A DNA stretch of 59,662 bases, taken from the NCBI RefSeq assembly GCF_001625575.1, contig NZ_AUXV01000024.1, forward strand, positions 1 through 59,662, given 5' to 3'. The DNA comes from Pseudoalteromonas luteoviolacea S2607. Lineage in GTDB: Bacteria; Pseudomonadota; Gammaproteobacteria; Enterobacterales; Alteromonadaceae. Below the pieces are notes generated by a model. The model had not been told where the DNA came from, did no database searches, and was given only the letters and a program-made list of their open reading frames with translations. The translations under genes were made by a program, and so were the position numbers. Positions 1-8,365 of the stretch are shown in pieces. Positions within the stretch are counted from its first letter, which is position 1. Each line of letters starts with the position of its first letter.

Positions 1-1075
1 GGCAGAGCGTGAAGAAGCAGAGCGCTTAGCGAAAGAGCAGGCAGAGCGTGAAGAAGCAGAGCGCTTAGCGAAAGAGAAGGCAGAGCGTGAAGAAGCAGAA
101 CGTCTAGCGAAAGAACAAGAAGAGCAAGAGAAGCCGAAGAAAAAGGGCTTCTTTGCACGTCTAAAACAAGGTTTACTAAAAACTAAAGAAAATATCGGGT
201 CAGGTTTTGCTTCTATCTTCAAAGGCAAAAAAATTGACGATGATTTATTTGAGGAATTAGAAACGCAATTATTAACGGCTGATCTGGGTGTCGATACGAC
301 CATGAAGCTCATTGATAATTTAACTGACGCCGCAGATCGTAAGCAGCTTAAAGATGGTGATGCCCTTTATGAACTGATGAAAAGTGAAATGGCGGACATC
401 TTAAAAGATGCGGAGCAACCGTTAGAAATAAATGCGGGCAAAAAACCTTATGTGATCTTGATGGTTGGTGTGAACGGTGTAGGTAAAACAACAACTATTG
501 GTAAAATGGCAAAACAGTTCCAAGCGCAAGGTAAATCGGTAATGCTTGCTGCGGGTGATACTTTCCGTGCTGCCGCTGTTGAACAGCTTCAAGTATGGGG
601 TGAGCGTAATGAAATCCCTGTTGTAGCACAGCACACGGGTGCTGACAGTGCCTCAGTTGTATTTGATGCGTTTCAAGCCGCACAAGCAAGAAATGTAGAT
701 GTACTAATTGCTGATACAGCTGGACGTCTTCAAAACAAAGACAACTTGATGCAAGAACTAGAAAAAATAGCCCGGGTTATGAAGAAGCTTGACCCAGATG
801 CGCCACATGAAGTGATGCTTACGATTGACGCTGGTACGGGGCAAAACGCAATTAGTCAGGTTAAACTATTTGATCAAGCTGTTGGCTTAACGGGGATCTC
901 GTTGACTAAACTAGATGGTACGGCAAAAGGTGGCGTTATTTTCGCTGTTGCGGACCAGTTCAAGATCCCAATTCGTTATATTGGTGTGGGCGAAGGTATT
1001 GACGACTTGAGAACGTTTAAAAGCCAAGACTTTATTGAAGCGCTATTTAGTCAAGAAGACGAACATAAAAACTAA
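1..1075 (+). CDS. ftsY: Signal recognition particle receptor FtsY (5' end outside window)
   Basis: FtsY is the membrane-associated GTPase that docks SRP-ribosome complexes at the Sec translocon. The frame is open from base 2, so the true start lies upstream of the window. The visible part begins with a charged Ala/Glu/Arg/Lys-rich A-domain, including three copies of a 13-residue repeat, followed by KPKKKGFFARLKQGL, which matches the lipid-binding start of the NG domain. GTPase motifs follow in order: GVNGVGKTTT (G1), DTFRAAA, DTAGR (G3), TKLDG (G4) and the closing GVGEGIDDL. An internal ATG at 302 falls inside the N domain and is not the start. A good terminator follows, separating ftsY from ftsEX. 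Identification is secure; only the N-terminus is missing. Confidence 0.97.
   Translation, partial: AEREEAERLAKEQAEREEAERLAKEKAEREEAERLAKEQEEQEKPKKKGFFARLKQGLLKTKENIGSGFASIFKGKKIDDDLFEELETQLLTADLGVDTTMKLIDNLTDAADRKQLKDGDALYELMKSEMADILKDAEQPLEINAGKKPYVILMVGVNGVGKTTTIGKMAKQFQAQGKSVMLAAGDTFRAAAVEQLQVWGERNEIPVVAQHTGADSASVVFDAFQAAQARNVDVLIADTAGRLQNKDNLMQELEKIARVMKKLDPDAPHEVMLTIDAGTGQNAISQVKLFDQAVGLTGISLTKLDGTAKGGVIFAVADQFKIPIRYIGVGEGIDDLRTFKSQDFIEALFSQEDEHKN
2..118 (+). repeat. Three 39-bp tandem repeats inside ftsY
   Basis: Three consecutive 39-bp units (2-40, 41-79, 80-118) each encode AEREEAERLAKE followed by Q or K. The first two copies are almost identical in DNA, and the third differs at synonymous third positions. 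Base 1 is compatible with another copy upstream of the window. The repeat stays in frame, so copy-number changes would lengthen or shorten the acidic A-domain without breaking the gene. Confidence 0.95.
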
Positions 1076-1084
1076 TAACATCGT

Positions 1085-1114
1085 AAAAGCGCCTTTTAAA
1101 AGAAGGCGCTTTTT
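1085..1114 (+). terminator. Rho-independent terminator after ftsY
   Basis: An 11-bp stem (AAAAGCGCCTT / AAGGCGCTTTT) with a short A/T-rich loop ends in a T run, 10 bases after the ftsY stop. It should uncouple ftsY from ftsEX at least partly. Confidence 0.85.
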
Positions 1115-1151
1115 AGTTAGGGAATGAATATAGGCATTTTTCGGGTTAGGT

Positions 1152-1856
1152 ATGATTAAATTTGATCAAGTTAGTAAGACTTACCCAGGAGGACATAGAG
1201 CCCTCGAAAAGGTAAGTTTTGAGCTCGGCAAAGGAGAATTAGCTTTTTTAACTGGCCACAGTGGTGCTGGAAAAAGTACTCTATTAAAGTTAATTAGCTT
1301 GATGGAAAGGCCATCAGCTGGGAAAGTGTCAATTAATGACGTGGATCTCAATCGCATTTCGAATCGTCAAGTCCCTTTTGTTCGCCGTGATATCGGTATC
1401 ATATTTCAAAATCACCGCCTGCTTGAGCGCTACAATGTCTTCGATAATGTGGCGCTGCCACTTGTAATTGAGGGGACTCACCGAAAACATATTACAAAAC
1501 GCGTGCATGCCGCATTAGATAAAGTAGGACTTTTAGATAAAATAAAATGCCAGCCCAGTACTTTGTCTGGCGGTGAACAGCAACGTGTTGGTATTGCTCG
1601 CGCTATTGTTAATTCACCACCGTTGTTATTGGCGGATGAACCGACAGGTAACTTAGACCCTGAATTATCAATGGAAATTCTAACTTTGTTTGAAGACTTT
1701 AATCGCCATGGCACGTCTGTACTCATTGCTACCCATGATTTGGGTCTGATCGCGCGAATGAAATACAGAAGTTTAACATTAGAACACGGCCGAATGCTGC
1801 AAGATCCACTCGCGATTGACCCATTAAAAGGTGACTACCTGGGAGGGCACTCATGA
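1152..1856 (+). CDS. ftsE: Cell division ATP-binding protein FtsE
   Basis: FtsE is the ATPase of the FtsEX complex, which sits at the divisome and activates peptidoglycan hydrolases through periplasmic partners. The 234-residue protein carries GHSGAGKST (Walker A), the ABC signature LSGGEQQRVGIARAI, LLLADEPTGNLD (Walker B) and the H-loop ATHD. Its length is that of the family. The ATG overlaps no other gene and has only a weak ribosome-binding sequence (TTAGG). The stop overlaps the ftsX start in ATGA, so the two are translationally coupled. Confidence 0.96.
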   Translation: MIKFDQVSKTYPGGHRALEKVSFELGKGELAFLTGHSGAGKSTLLKLISLMERPSAGKVSINDVDLNRISNRQVPFVRRDIGIIFQNHRLLERYNVFDNVALPLVIEGTHRKHITKRVHAALDKVGLLDKIKCQPSTLSGGEQQRVGIARAIVNSPPLLLADEPTGNLDPELSMEILTLFEDFNRHGTSVLIATHDLGLIARMKYRSLTLEHGRMLQDPLAIDPLKGDYLGGHS

Positions 1857-2839
1857 GTTTGTTGTTTAAAGGGCGCGGCAATCAAGCTAATAGTCAAGAA
1901 AAATCCATCTTCCTAAAACTTTACTTTTTCGTTCTTACTTTATTTCGTCATGGGGTGCATAGCCTTGGTGAAATGTGGCGCACGCCAATGGCATCGTTGA
2001 TGACAATTTTGGTATTAGGATTAAGTCTTACCTTACCAACGACACTTTATGTTGTTGTCAAAAATGTGCAGAAAGTAAGTAGTGGTTTTCAAGAGGCTGC
2101 TGAAATCTCACTTTTTGTTAAAGAAAGTACCAGTGAACAGGAAACACAAACTCTAGTAACGCGTTTAGGTCTGTACCCAGAAATTGAATCTGTGAGTTTT
2201 ATTTCACAGGCGCAAGCATTAAATGAGTTCAAGCAAATCTCTGGGTTTGGTCAAGCCTTGGATTATTTAGAAGAAAATCCATTGCCCAGCGTTGTGCTTG
2301 TAACACCAACAAAGCGCCATCGCGGTGCTGATAGCGCTCAGATGCTGTTAGAGAAGCTTGAAAAAGAGCGGGAAGTGGAGTTTGGTAAGTTAGATATAGA
2401 GTGGCTTGAGAGACTTAATGCGTTATTAGGTTTGCTCAAAGAAAGTGTGTTTACGGTAGGGATACTCTTACTCAGTGCTGTTGTGCTGATAATCGGTAAT
2501 ACGATTAGATTGTCTATTATGGATAAAAAGGAAGAGATCCAAGTTTTGAAATTGGTTGGGGCAACCAACACCTTTATCCATACTCCTTTTTTGTGGACTG
2601 GTATATGGTACGGCATCGTTGGCGGCTTAGTTGCCTTTATTTGTGTTACACTTATGTTGTGGTGGCTAGAGTCTGCTGTTTCTTTGGTTGTAGGCGTATA
2701 TCAAAGTAGTTTTGTGTTAGAAGGCTTAGAGTTATCTGAGTTGATGTTTTTGTTGCTGTTAGCTATTTCGCTCGGCTTCATTGGGTCTTACTTATCAGTG
2801 CGAAAATATATTCGCGAGATTGAACCTGAAAAAGTTTAA
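1853..2839 (+). CDS. ftsX: Cell division protein FtsX
   Basis: FtsX is the membrane subunit that FtsE drives. The 328-residue protein has a cytoplasmic N-terminus, a first membrane segment (about residues 45-68, LMTILVLGLSLTLPTTLYVV), a large extracytoplasmic loop (about 70-205), and three more membrane segments in the C-terminal half, which is the FtsX topology. The conserved cytoplasmic run MDKKEEIQVLKLVGA lies between segments 2 and 3. It overlaps ftsE by 4 bp. The arrangement ftsY-ftsE-ftsX-rpoH matches E. coli. Confidence 0.95.
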   Translation: MSLLFKGRGNQANSQEKSIFLKLYFFVLTLFRHGVHSLGEMWRTPMASLMTILVLGLSLTLPTTLYVVVKNVQKVSSGFQEAAEISLFVKESTSEQETQTLVTRLGLYPEIESVSFISQAQALNEFKQISGFGQALDYLEENPLPSVVLVTPTKRHRGADSAQMLLEKLEKEREVEFGKLDIEWLERLNALLGLLKESVFTVGILLLSAVVLIIGNTIRLSIMDKKEEIQVLKLVGATNTFIHTPFLWTGIWYGIVGGLVAFICVTLMLWWLESAVSLVVGVYQSSFVLEGLELSELMFLLLLAISLGFIGSYLSVRKYIREIEPEKV

Positions 2840-2965
2840 CCTGTCAGATCTAGCAGGTCTTTTAGATTAAAGGCCTGTTCTCCATTCATCTTGTATTAAA
2901 TTCGTTTATATTAGTCTATATAAATCAAGTGCTTATTTATTCTTTATATCGGGATAATAAAAAGC

Positions 2966-2995
2966 TTGATTTTTAGTCTCAAAAAGTAGTAGATT
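2966..2995 (+). promoter_or_regulatory. Candidate sigma-70 promoter of rpoH
   Basis: TTGATT (2966-2971) and TAGATT (2990-2995) are separated by 18 bp. The predicted start, about 3001-3003, lies inside the CIRCE element that follows immediately. This is a visual match only. Other A/T-rich hexamers nearby could serve as well. Confidence 0.5.
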
Positions 2996-2999
2996 GCAG

Positions 3000-3026
3000 T
3001 TAGCACTCTAAAGGTTAGAGTGCTAA
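3000..3026 (+). promoter_or_regulatory. CIRCE operator (HrcA-binding site) upstream of rpoH
   Basis: TTAGCACTC (3000-3008), a 9-bp spacer and GAGTGCTAA (3018-3026) form the canonical CIRCE inverted repeat with no mismatch. CIRCE is the operator of the heat-labile repressor HrcA, known mainly from groE and dnaK operons. Here it lies 32 bp before the rpoH start codon and overlaps the predicted transcription start. This implies HrcA repression of the heat-shock sigma factor gene. hrcA itself is not in the window. Confidence 0.92.
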
Positions 3027-3058
3027 AATTAACTAAAGATTTATCACTGAGGTGAAAA

Positions 3059-3922
3059 ATGAGTAAAGACATATATGCAATGGCATTAACAGCTGGACAG
3101 CAAAGCGCGAGTATTGAAGGGTATTTGCAGGCTGTTAGTACGATCCCAATGCTAGACGCTGAAAAAGAGCATAAACTTGCGACGCGTCTTCATGAAAATG
3201 GCGATCTTGATGCAGCTAAGCAACTCATTATGTCTCACCTCAGGTTCGTTGCGCATATTGCGAAAAGTTATTCAGGATATGGTCTACCGCAAGCGGATTT
3301 GATCCAAGAAGGCAACATTGGACTGATGAAAGCTGTTAAGCGCTTCAACCCTACGGTAGGCGTAAGACTTGTATCATTTGCTGTGCACTGGATCAAAGCT
3401 GAAATTCACGAATATGTATTAAAGAATTGGCGCATTGTTAAAGTTGCGACAACGAAAGCTCAACGTAAGCTATTTTTTAACTTGCGTAAAAATAAAAAGC
3501 GCTTAGGTTGGTTCAATCAAGAAGAAGTAACCACGGTAGCGACCGAGTTAGGTGTGAGTGAAAAAGAAGTTCGTGAAATGGAGTCTCGTATGAGTGGCCA
3601 AGACATGGGCTTTGATTTAGGTGCTGATGAAGATGATAATAGCACCAGCACTAGCTTCTCACCTGTACAGTACCTTACAGATACAAATAGTGATTTGGCC
3701 GAAGTCATTGAAGAAGAGCAATGGCAAGAGCAGTCGCAAAACCGTTTACTTGCAGCAATGAAAACACTCGATGAGCGCTCGCAAGATATCGTGGCTGCGA
3801 GATGGCTAGCAGAAGATAAGGCGACACTGCAAGACTTAGCCGATAAGTACAGTGTATCTGCTGAGCGTGTTCGTCAGCTAGAGAAATCAGCAATGAAAAA
3901 GCTGCAAGCTGCAATGAGCTAA
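3059..3922 (+). CDS. rpoH: RNA polymerase heat-shock sigma factor RpoH (sigma-32)
   Basis: RpoH directs RNA polymerase to heat-shock promoters. The 287 residues include region 2 ([19 protein letters not shown], then the -10-recognition block ending [15 protein letters not shown]), the RpoH-specific box [15 protein letters not shown] near 140, and a C-terminal region 4 helix-turn-helix ([26 protein letters not shown]). The RpoH box separates it from RpoD and RpoS. A GAGGTG ribosome-binding site precedes the ATG. It is probably monocistronic: a terminator follows and the CIRCE-controlled promoter precedes. Confidence 0.97.
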   Translation: MSKDIYAMALTAGQQSASIEGYLQAVSTIPMLDAEKEHKLATRLHENGDLDAAKQLIMSHLRFVAHIAKSYSGYGLPQADLIQEGNIGLMKAVKRFNPTVGVRLVSFAVHWIKAEIHEYVLKNWRIVKVATTKAQRKLFFNLRKNKKRLGWFNQEEVTTVATELGVSEKEVREMESRMSGQDMGFDLGADEDDNSTSTSFSPVQYLTDTNSDLAEVIEEEQWQEQSQNRLLAAMKTLDERSQDIVAARWLAEDKATLQDLADKYSVSAERVRQLEKSAMKKLQAAMS

Positions 3923-3943
3923 TAGTTAAAACAAATTAAGCAT

Positions 3944-3976
3944 AAATACCGCTCCATATGGGGCGGTATTTTTTTG
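3944..3976 (+). terminator. Rho-independent terminator after rpoH
   Basis: The hairpin AAATACCGC-TCC / GGG-CGGTATTT has a short ATATG loop and is followed by seven Ts, 22 bp after the rpoH stop. Confidence 0.88.
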
Positions 3977-4052
3977 TGTCATAAAAAATTGAGCTTACAA
4001 GTGTACGCTTATTTGATTATAATGCTCAGCTTAAGATATAGGAGCTCAGAAT

Positions 4053-4757
4053 TTGTTAGCTTTATTTCGTATCGTGGCAATGGCCATGTTTATTATTTTT
4101 AGTTGTGTCTTTGGATTAGCGTTATGTATTGTCAGGCCGTTTCATCGCAATAATGTGCATGTGATTGCGTCTTGGTTTGGGTCAATGGCGAAAGTTATTG
4201 GTGTTGAGTTGGTGATCGATAGAGCGCCTGAAGTCAAAGATATTGGACCAGCATTGTATGTGGCTAATCACCAAAATAACTATGACTTATTCACTTTACC
4301 AGCTGTAGTTCCTCAAAATACAGTGAGCATGGGTAAAAAAAGCTTAAAGTGGATCCCGTTTTTTGGTCAGCTTTACTGGTTGTCAGGTAACATTTTAATT
4401 GACAGAGCTAATCGTTCAAAAGCGGTTGGCACGCTGGATAGGGCAGTACAAAAAATTAAACAAAAAGGCCTATCTCTTTGGATGTTTCCTGAAGGGACTC
4501 GTAGCTATGGCCGTGGGCTGCTACCATTTAAAACGGGTGCTTTTCACGCAGCGAAAAGTGCACAAGTGCCAATTGTTCCTGTGTGTATGAGCTCGACCCA
4601 AAACAAAATCAAATTAAATCGCTGGGACAATGGCAAAGTGTATATTTCTATAATGGCTCCGGTAGAGTTGTCAGCGGATAAATCTGCAAGAGAGCATGCA
4701 AATAACATTCATGCTAAAATGGCCGACAGAATCGCACAATTAGATAAAGGTGAATAA
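4053..4757 (+). CDS. plsC: 1-acyl-sn-glycerol-3-phosphate acyltransferase (PlsC family)
   Basis: It transfers a second acyl chain to lysophosphatidic acid to make phosphatidic acid at the inner membrane. The 234-residue protein has an N-terminal membrane segment (residues 5-28), the catalytic HX4D motif as NHQNNYD (His73, Asp78), and FPEGTRS near 146-152 for glycerol-phosphate binding. The start is TTG, supported by GGAG nine bases upstream (4041-4044). Its end abuts rraB, so the two are probably cotranscribed. Family assignment is firm; which PlsC paralogue this is cannot be settled here. Confidence 0.9.
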   Translation: MLALFRIVAMAMFIIFSCVFGLALCIVRPFHRNNVHVIASWFGSMAKVIGVELVIDRAPEVKDIGPALYVANHQNNYDLFTLPAVVPQNTVSMGKKSLKWIPFFGQLYWLSGNILIDRANRSKAVGTLDRAVQKIKQKGLSLWMFPEGTRSYGRGLLPFKTGAFHAAKSAQVPIVPVCMSSTQNKIKLNRWDNGKVYISIMAPVELSADKSAREHANNIHAKMADRIAQLDKGE

Positions 4758-4761
4758 GCTG

Positions 4762-5097
4762 ATGGAAAATTGGCAAGAGATCAGTGAAGATATTGTGGAG
4801 TCATTACTTGAAGATGGCTCTAACCCTGAAAAGTTATATGAGGTTGAGCACCACTTTGTGTGTGAAGACTTTGACAAGCTAGAAGAAGCCGCTTTAGCAG
4901 CATTTAAACTCGGCTATGATGTTGAAGAGCCAGCTGAACTAGAGTTGGAAGATGGTGGTAAGATCTGGGGCTTTGATATTGTTGTTGAAGCAGAACTTAA
5001 CGCAGAAGTGATTATGGAAGATGTAACTAAGCTTGTGGCTGTAGCGACTCAGACTGGGGTTGAATACGACGGCTGGGGTACCTACTTTCAAGACTAA
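4762..5097 (+). CDS. rraB: Regulator of ribonuclease E activity B
   Basis: RraB binds RNase E and reduces its activity on a subset of transcripts. The 111-residue acidic protein matches remembered E. coli RraB at ESLLEDGSNPEKLY, EHHF, AAFKLGYDVE and the C-terminal VEYDGWGTYFQD. I take the ATG at 4762, since AAAGG lies 11 bases upstream. A GTG at 4750 overlaps the plsC stop in the same frame but has no ribosome-binding site. It forms a two-gene operon with plsC. Confidence 0.9.
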   Translation: MENWQEISEDIVESLLEDGSNPEKLYEVEHHFVCEDFDKLEEAALAAFKLGYDVEEPAELELEDGGKIWGFDIVVEAELNAEVIMEDVTKLVAVATQTGVEYDGWGTYFQD

Positions 5098-5248
5098 TTA
5101 AAACGCATTCTCAATGCGGTAGAAAGAAATGGATTTCTCTCTCTTAAATTCTCATCCTTTATTATTGTATTTTTATCTAGTAGTAGACAATTTAGTCGTA
5201 ACTATGCATATTATTGCGGTTTGAGTAAAAAAGCTTCACTTAGGAACT

Positions 5249-6499
5249 ATGCACGCGACAATCCCTATTAATGAACTTGTGCCAGGAATGTTTGTGGACA
5301 GCGTCCACAGGTTAAAATCTGATGCAGATGTAAAGCTAAAGTCACGAGGGATGGTGCGTAATTCAGCGATAATTGCAAAGCTGGAAGCTGATGGTGTACT
5401 TGAATTAAACATTGATATTAAGCAGAGCCAAGTCCCCGTACCCGAACATTACCTCCCTAAACCTGAAGTCTCACCACCACAGGTACCAAGGTACACTCGT
5501 GTTGCGCAAAATACTGCTGAGGCGAGTGAAGCGCAGACGTCGCAATTAAATAGCAATGTGCCAACAGCTGAGGTGTTTGCAGCTGCTTTAAATCAATTTG
5601 AAGTACAAAACAAAAAGCTTCAGATTGTGTATGGCAATATCTTGGGGGGAGAAGCCCTGCAGCTTCACTTAGTCAATGATATTAGCCAAGAGATTGTTGC
5701 TTCGGTGACTCAAAATAGCAATGTTATGGCCATTCTAACGCGTTTAAAGGACAAGCAAGGCTTTAACTGGCGCCATATGATCAACTGTACTATTTTGATG
5801 ACCATTTTTGCCAAGTACTTAGGGTTAAAGCCACATGTTGTAACTCAAATGGCTATGGCTGCAATGCTGCATGACATTGGAAAAAGTAAAATACCGCAAA
5901 GCATCTTGGAAAAAGCGACACCATATACCAAGCATGAAAGACGACATTGGCAAAAGCATGTGGCGTATTCAGTTGCCATGGTTAAGGAAGAAAAAGGCAT
6001 TACGCCGTTGGTTATCGACATGATAGTCAACCATCACGAGCGTTTAGATGGTAGCGGATTTCCCAGAGGGCTCAGTGCAGAAAAGCTAAGTAAAGCGGCT
6101 CGGGTAATGGCAATCGTGGACGAATATGCATCTTTGACAACAGATCAAAGCTTTGAGGAAGCGCTTGAGCCGGTGCACGCGCTGCGTATTCTGTTATCAA
6201 ACAAAGATAAGTTTGATGAGGTATTGGTGCATAAGTTTATTCGATGCATCGGCATTCACCCTGTTGGTACAATCGTAAAGTTGACCAATGACCGTCTTGG
6301 CTTGGTCATGGCTGGTAATAAAGAAAACCCGAAGGCACCCATTGTTCGAGTGTTCTACAATGCCAAACATATGCATCACGTCACAATGAAAGATGTTGAT
6401 CTAAATGACAACGATGATATTAAAATTATCGCAAATGTGAAGCCACTTGATTATCAGATCAATTTATCCCGTCTGTTACAAGAGAACTTGCTTGTTTAG
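5249..6499 (+). CDS. HD-GYP domain cyclic-di-GMP phosphodiesterase with DUF3391 N-domain
   Basis: HD-GYP proteins hydrolyse c-di-GMP and influence motility and biofilm. Residues 1-70 resemble the DUF3391 domain (MHATIPINELVPGMFVDSV). The catalytic domain spans about 150-345 with the HD pair at 208-209 (MLHDIGK) and HHERLDGSGFPRGL at 262-275, where the signature GYP is GFP. AGGA precedes the ATG by 6 bases. The C-terminal region, about 345-416, is the usual extension. It stands alone, and its 3' end overlaps the convergent small membrane gene by 41 bp. Catalytic residues look intact, so activity is likely though not proven. Confidence 0.88.
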   Translation: MHATIPINELVPGMFVDSVHRLKSDADVKLKSRGMVRNSAIIAKLEADGVLELNIDIKQSQVPVPEHYLPKPEVSPPQVPRYTRVAQNTAEASEAQTSQLNSNVPTAEVFAAALNQFEVQNKKLQIVYGNILGGEALQLHLVNDISQEIVASVTQNSNVMAILTRLKDKQGFNWRHMINCTILMTIFAKYLGLKPHVVTQMAMAAMLHDIGKSKIPQSILEKATPYTKHERRHWQKHVAYSVAMVKEEKGITPLVIDMIVNHHERLDGSGFPRGLSAEKLSKAARVMAIVDEYASLTTDQSFEEALEPVHALRILLSNKDKFDEVLVHKFIRCIGIHPVGTIVKLTNDRLGLVMAGNKENPKAPIVRVFYNAKHMHHVTMKDVDLNDNDDIKIIANVKPLDYQINLSRLLQENLLV

Positions 6500-6782
6500 C
6501 TTGCTTGCATCTTTTTAGTCTCTGTACTTTAGCAGAGAGTAAAGCTCCAGCTAGACAGCTCGACATGAGTACTATCCACATTAGAGTGCCTTTTTCGCTG
6601 TGCAGTGCGATGCAACAGCACGCCAGCGCTGCTAGTGCAGCCATAATGGCACCAAGCCAGTAATGATTTACTGGATTGTCACATTGTCCTGCTCGTTGGC
6701 AAGCACAGTAATTTGCTTTACATAGGCAGAAAACACTGACCCCAGAAAGTAGCAGCGCTGCCAAGATCAACAACACTATCAT
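6459..6782 (-). CDS. Small hypothetical membrane protein
   Basis: Not recognised. The 107-residue protein has three hydrophobic segments (about 1-20, 45-62 and 65-85) around a cysteine-rich stretch (CLCKANYCACQRAGQC), and ends in a basic tail. I place the start at the ATG at 6782 because AAGGGAG ends exactly six bases upstream; the open frame extends 19 codons further back with no ribosome-binding site. The 3' end runs 41 bp into the convergent HD-GYP gene. The clustered cysteines before a membrane helix could bind metal or form disulfides, which is inference only. Confidence 0.65.
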   Translation of the reverse strand: MIVLLILAALLLSGVSVFCLCKANYCACQRAGQCDNPVNHYWLGAIMAALAALACCCIALHSEKGTLMWIVLMSSCLAGALLSAKVQRLKRCKQAKQASSLVTDGIN

Positions 6783-7036
6783 AATCATCTCCCTTAAAGT
6801 AATGGCGAACAGTATAAGCGAAACTTTGAAATGGTTCAATGATATTGAGAATCAGTCTCATTTATGGTGCTAATATAATTGTTTAAATGCTGGTCTGCTT
6901 TGTTATTAAAAGTAATTAAATGATTCTATTTCACTCAATTAGGTTGTTAAAAGCCCTAAAATTGGAGATTTTTAATTCTTATTTATGTACTGTGTCGCGC
7001 AACACATTTATCGTATTTTTGATTTAGGGGTTATTA

Positions 7037-8302
7037 ATGAACAAAGTAATGGTCGCGCTATTGGGCACAGGCATGTTGATGGTATCAACGCAAAGTTTAG
7101 CTGCCGCATTCCAATTAGCTGAGCAAAACGTTTCTGGATTGGGTCGTGCCTATGCCGGCGAAGCGAGTGTGGCAGATGATGCTTCCGTGGTTTCTAGAAA
7201 CCCTGCGCTGATGAGCAGGCTTGAAGGTACACAGCTAAGCGTTGCGGCGATGTACGTAAAACCAGATGTTAGTCTGCAAGGTACAAGCACTAATAACGGA
7301 GTGCCAGCCGCCGCTTTGGATAATAGCAGCATTGCACCGAGTGCGATTGTGCCAAGTGCTTTTATGACGACCTCTATCGGAGATAAGTGGTCTGTTGGCG
7401 GCGGCATATACTCACAGTTTGGTCTTGCCACGGAGTTTGATGCTGATTATGTTGCGGGTCAGATTGCAGGCGAAACAGAAATAGTAACCATCAATACAGG
7501 TGTGGCAGCCTCCTATCAAGTGGATGAGCAGTGGAGTGTCGCTTTTGGGTTAAACCATGTTTACGCTGATGCGAAAATTATTCGTAATTTGGGAGCGAAT
7601 AATCTAGGGGTACCAAAAGAAACTGAGGTGGTTGATTTAGAGGGTGATGACTCTGGCTTTGGTTGGAATGTGGGGGTTGTTTATAACATCGATGCTGATA
7701 ATCGATTTGGTTTTCACTATCGCAGTGAAACGGATATTACTTTTGAGGGTACCTTCAGTAACCAATTACCTGCGGCAGCCCCATTCAATGGAACGGCAGG
7801 TAAGCAGCTACCTGGCAGTGTTGCTATCACATTGCCAGCAATTGCTGAGGTGTCTGGTTCTCACAAATTGAATACAAAATCGACCTTGCACTACAGTATT
7901 TTGTGGACCGGCTGGAATAGTTTTCAGACGTTATCTGCTGAAGTAGACAACGTAGGGACGGTATTTAGTAAAGATGAAAACTTTAGCAATTCACTACGAT
8001 ATTCGGTTGGCACTGATTATCAATGGAATGAGGCATTAAAGTTACGCGCGGGTTTTGCATATGATGAGTCACCTGCCGATGAAAACCATATGTCTATTTC
8101 TATTCCTGATACCGATCGAACTTGGTATGCATTTGGTGCAGAGTACCAAATGAGTAAAGAGGCCAGTATTGATTTTGGAGTTAGTATAATTCGCGGTAAA
8201 ACACAGCGTTTTATTGAGAAAGATAACGCTGGAAGTGAGTGGGGGTTTAAGTCTAAAGGCCATGCCTCTGTGTTTGGTTTACAGTACAACCACACTTTAT
8301 AA
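7037..8302 (+). CDS. FadL/OmpP1/TodX-family outer membrane transporter
   Basis: FadL-type porins take up long-chain fatty acids or other hydrophobic compounds through the outer membrane. The 421-residue protein has a signal peptide (MNKVMVALLGTGMLMVSTQSLAA) followed by the typical N-terminal plug: AFQLAEQNVSGLGRAYAGEASVADDASVVSRNPA, in pieces, is the family hallmark (NVSGLGRAYAG, NPAL). The rest alternates as beta strands and ends in the aromatic/Leu pattern LQYNHTL. The GGGG ribosome-binding site is 10 bases upstream of the ATG. Substrate cannot be told from sequence. It is monocistronic, with a shared terminator at its 3' end. Confidence 0.92.
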   Translation: MNKVMVALLGTGMLMVSTQSLAAAFQLAEQNVSGLGRAYAGEASVADDASVVSRNPALMSRLEGTQLSVAAMYVKPDVSLQGTSTNNGVPAAALDNSSIAPSAIVPSAFMTTSIGDKWSVGGGIYSQFGLATEFDADYVAGQIAGETEIVTINTGVAASYQVDEQWSVAFGLNHVYADAKIIRNLGANNLGVPKETEVVDLEGDDSGFGWNVGVVYNIDADNRFGFHYRSETDITFEGTFSNQLPAAAPFNGTAGKQLPGSVAITLPAIAEVSGSHKLNTKSTLHYSILWTGWNSFQTLSAEVDNVGTVFSKDENFSNSLRYSVGTDYQWNEALKLRAGFAYDESPADENHMSISIPDTDRTWYAFGAEYQMSKEASIDFGVSIIRGKTQRFIEKDNAGSEWGFKSKGHASVFGLQYNHTL

Positions 8303-8333
8303 AATGCATATAAAGCGGACGCGCTATTGTTAG

Positions 8334-8359
8334 AAAAGGCTGCGGATTGCAGCCTTTTT
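8334..8359. terminator. Bidirectional terminator between fadL-type gene and mutS
   Basis: The hairpin AAAAGGCTGC / GCAGCCTTTT has a GGATT loop, T-rich on both strands, and sits between two convergent stop codons. It can serve both genes. Confidence 0.85.
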
Positions 8360-8365
8360 ACTCTC

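Noticed and set aside
3027..3058. RNA thermometer in the rpoH leader
   Set aside because: The leader after the CIRCE is only about 32 bases with no obvious stem covering the GAGGTG site. Folding with coding sequence cannot be judged by eye.
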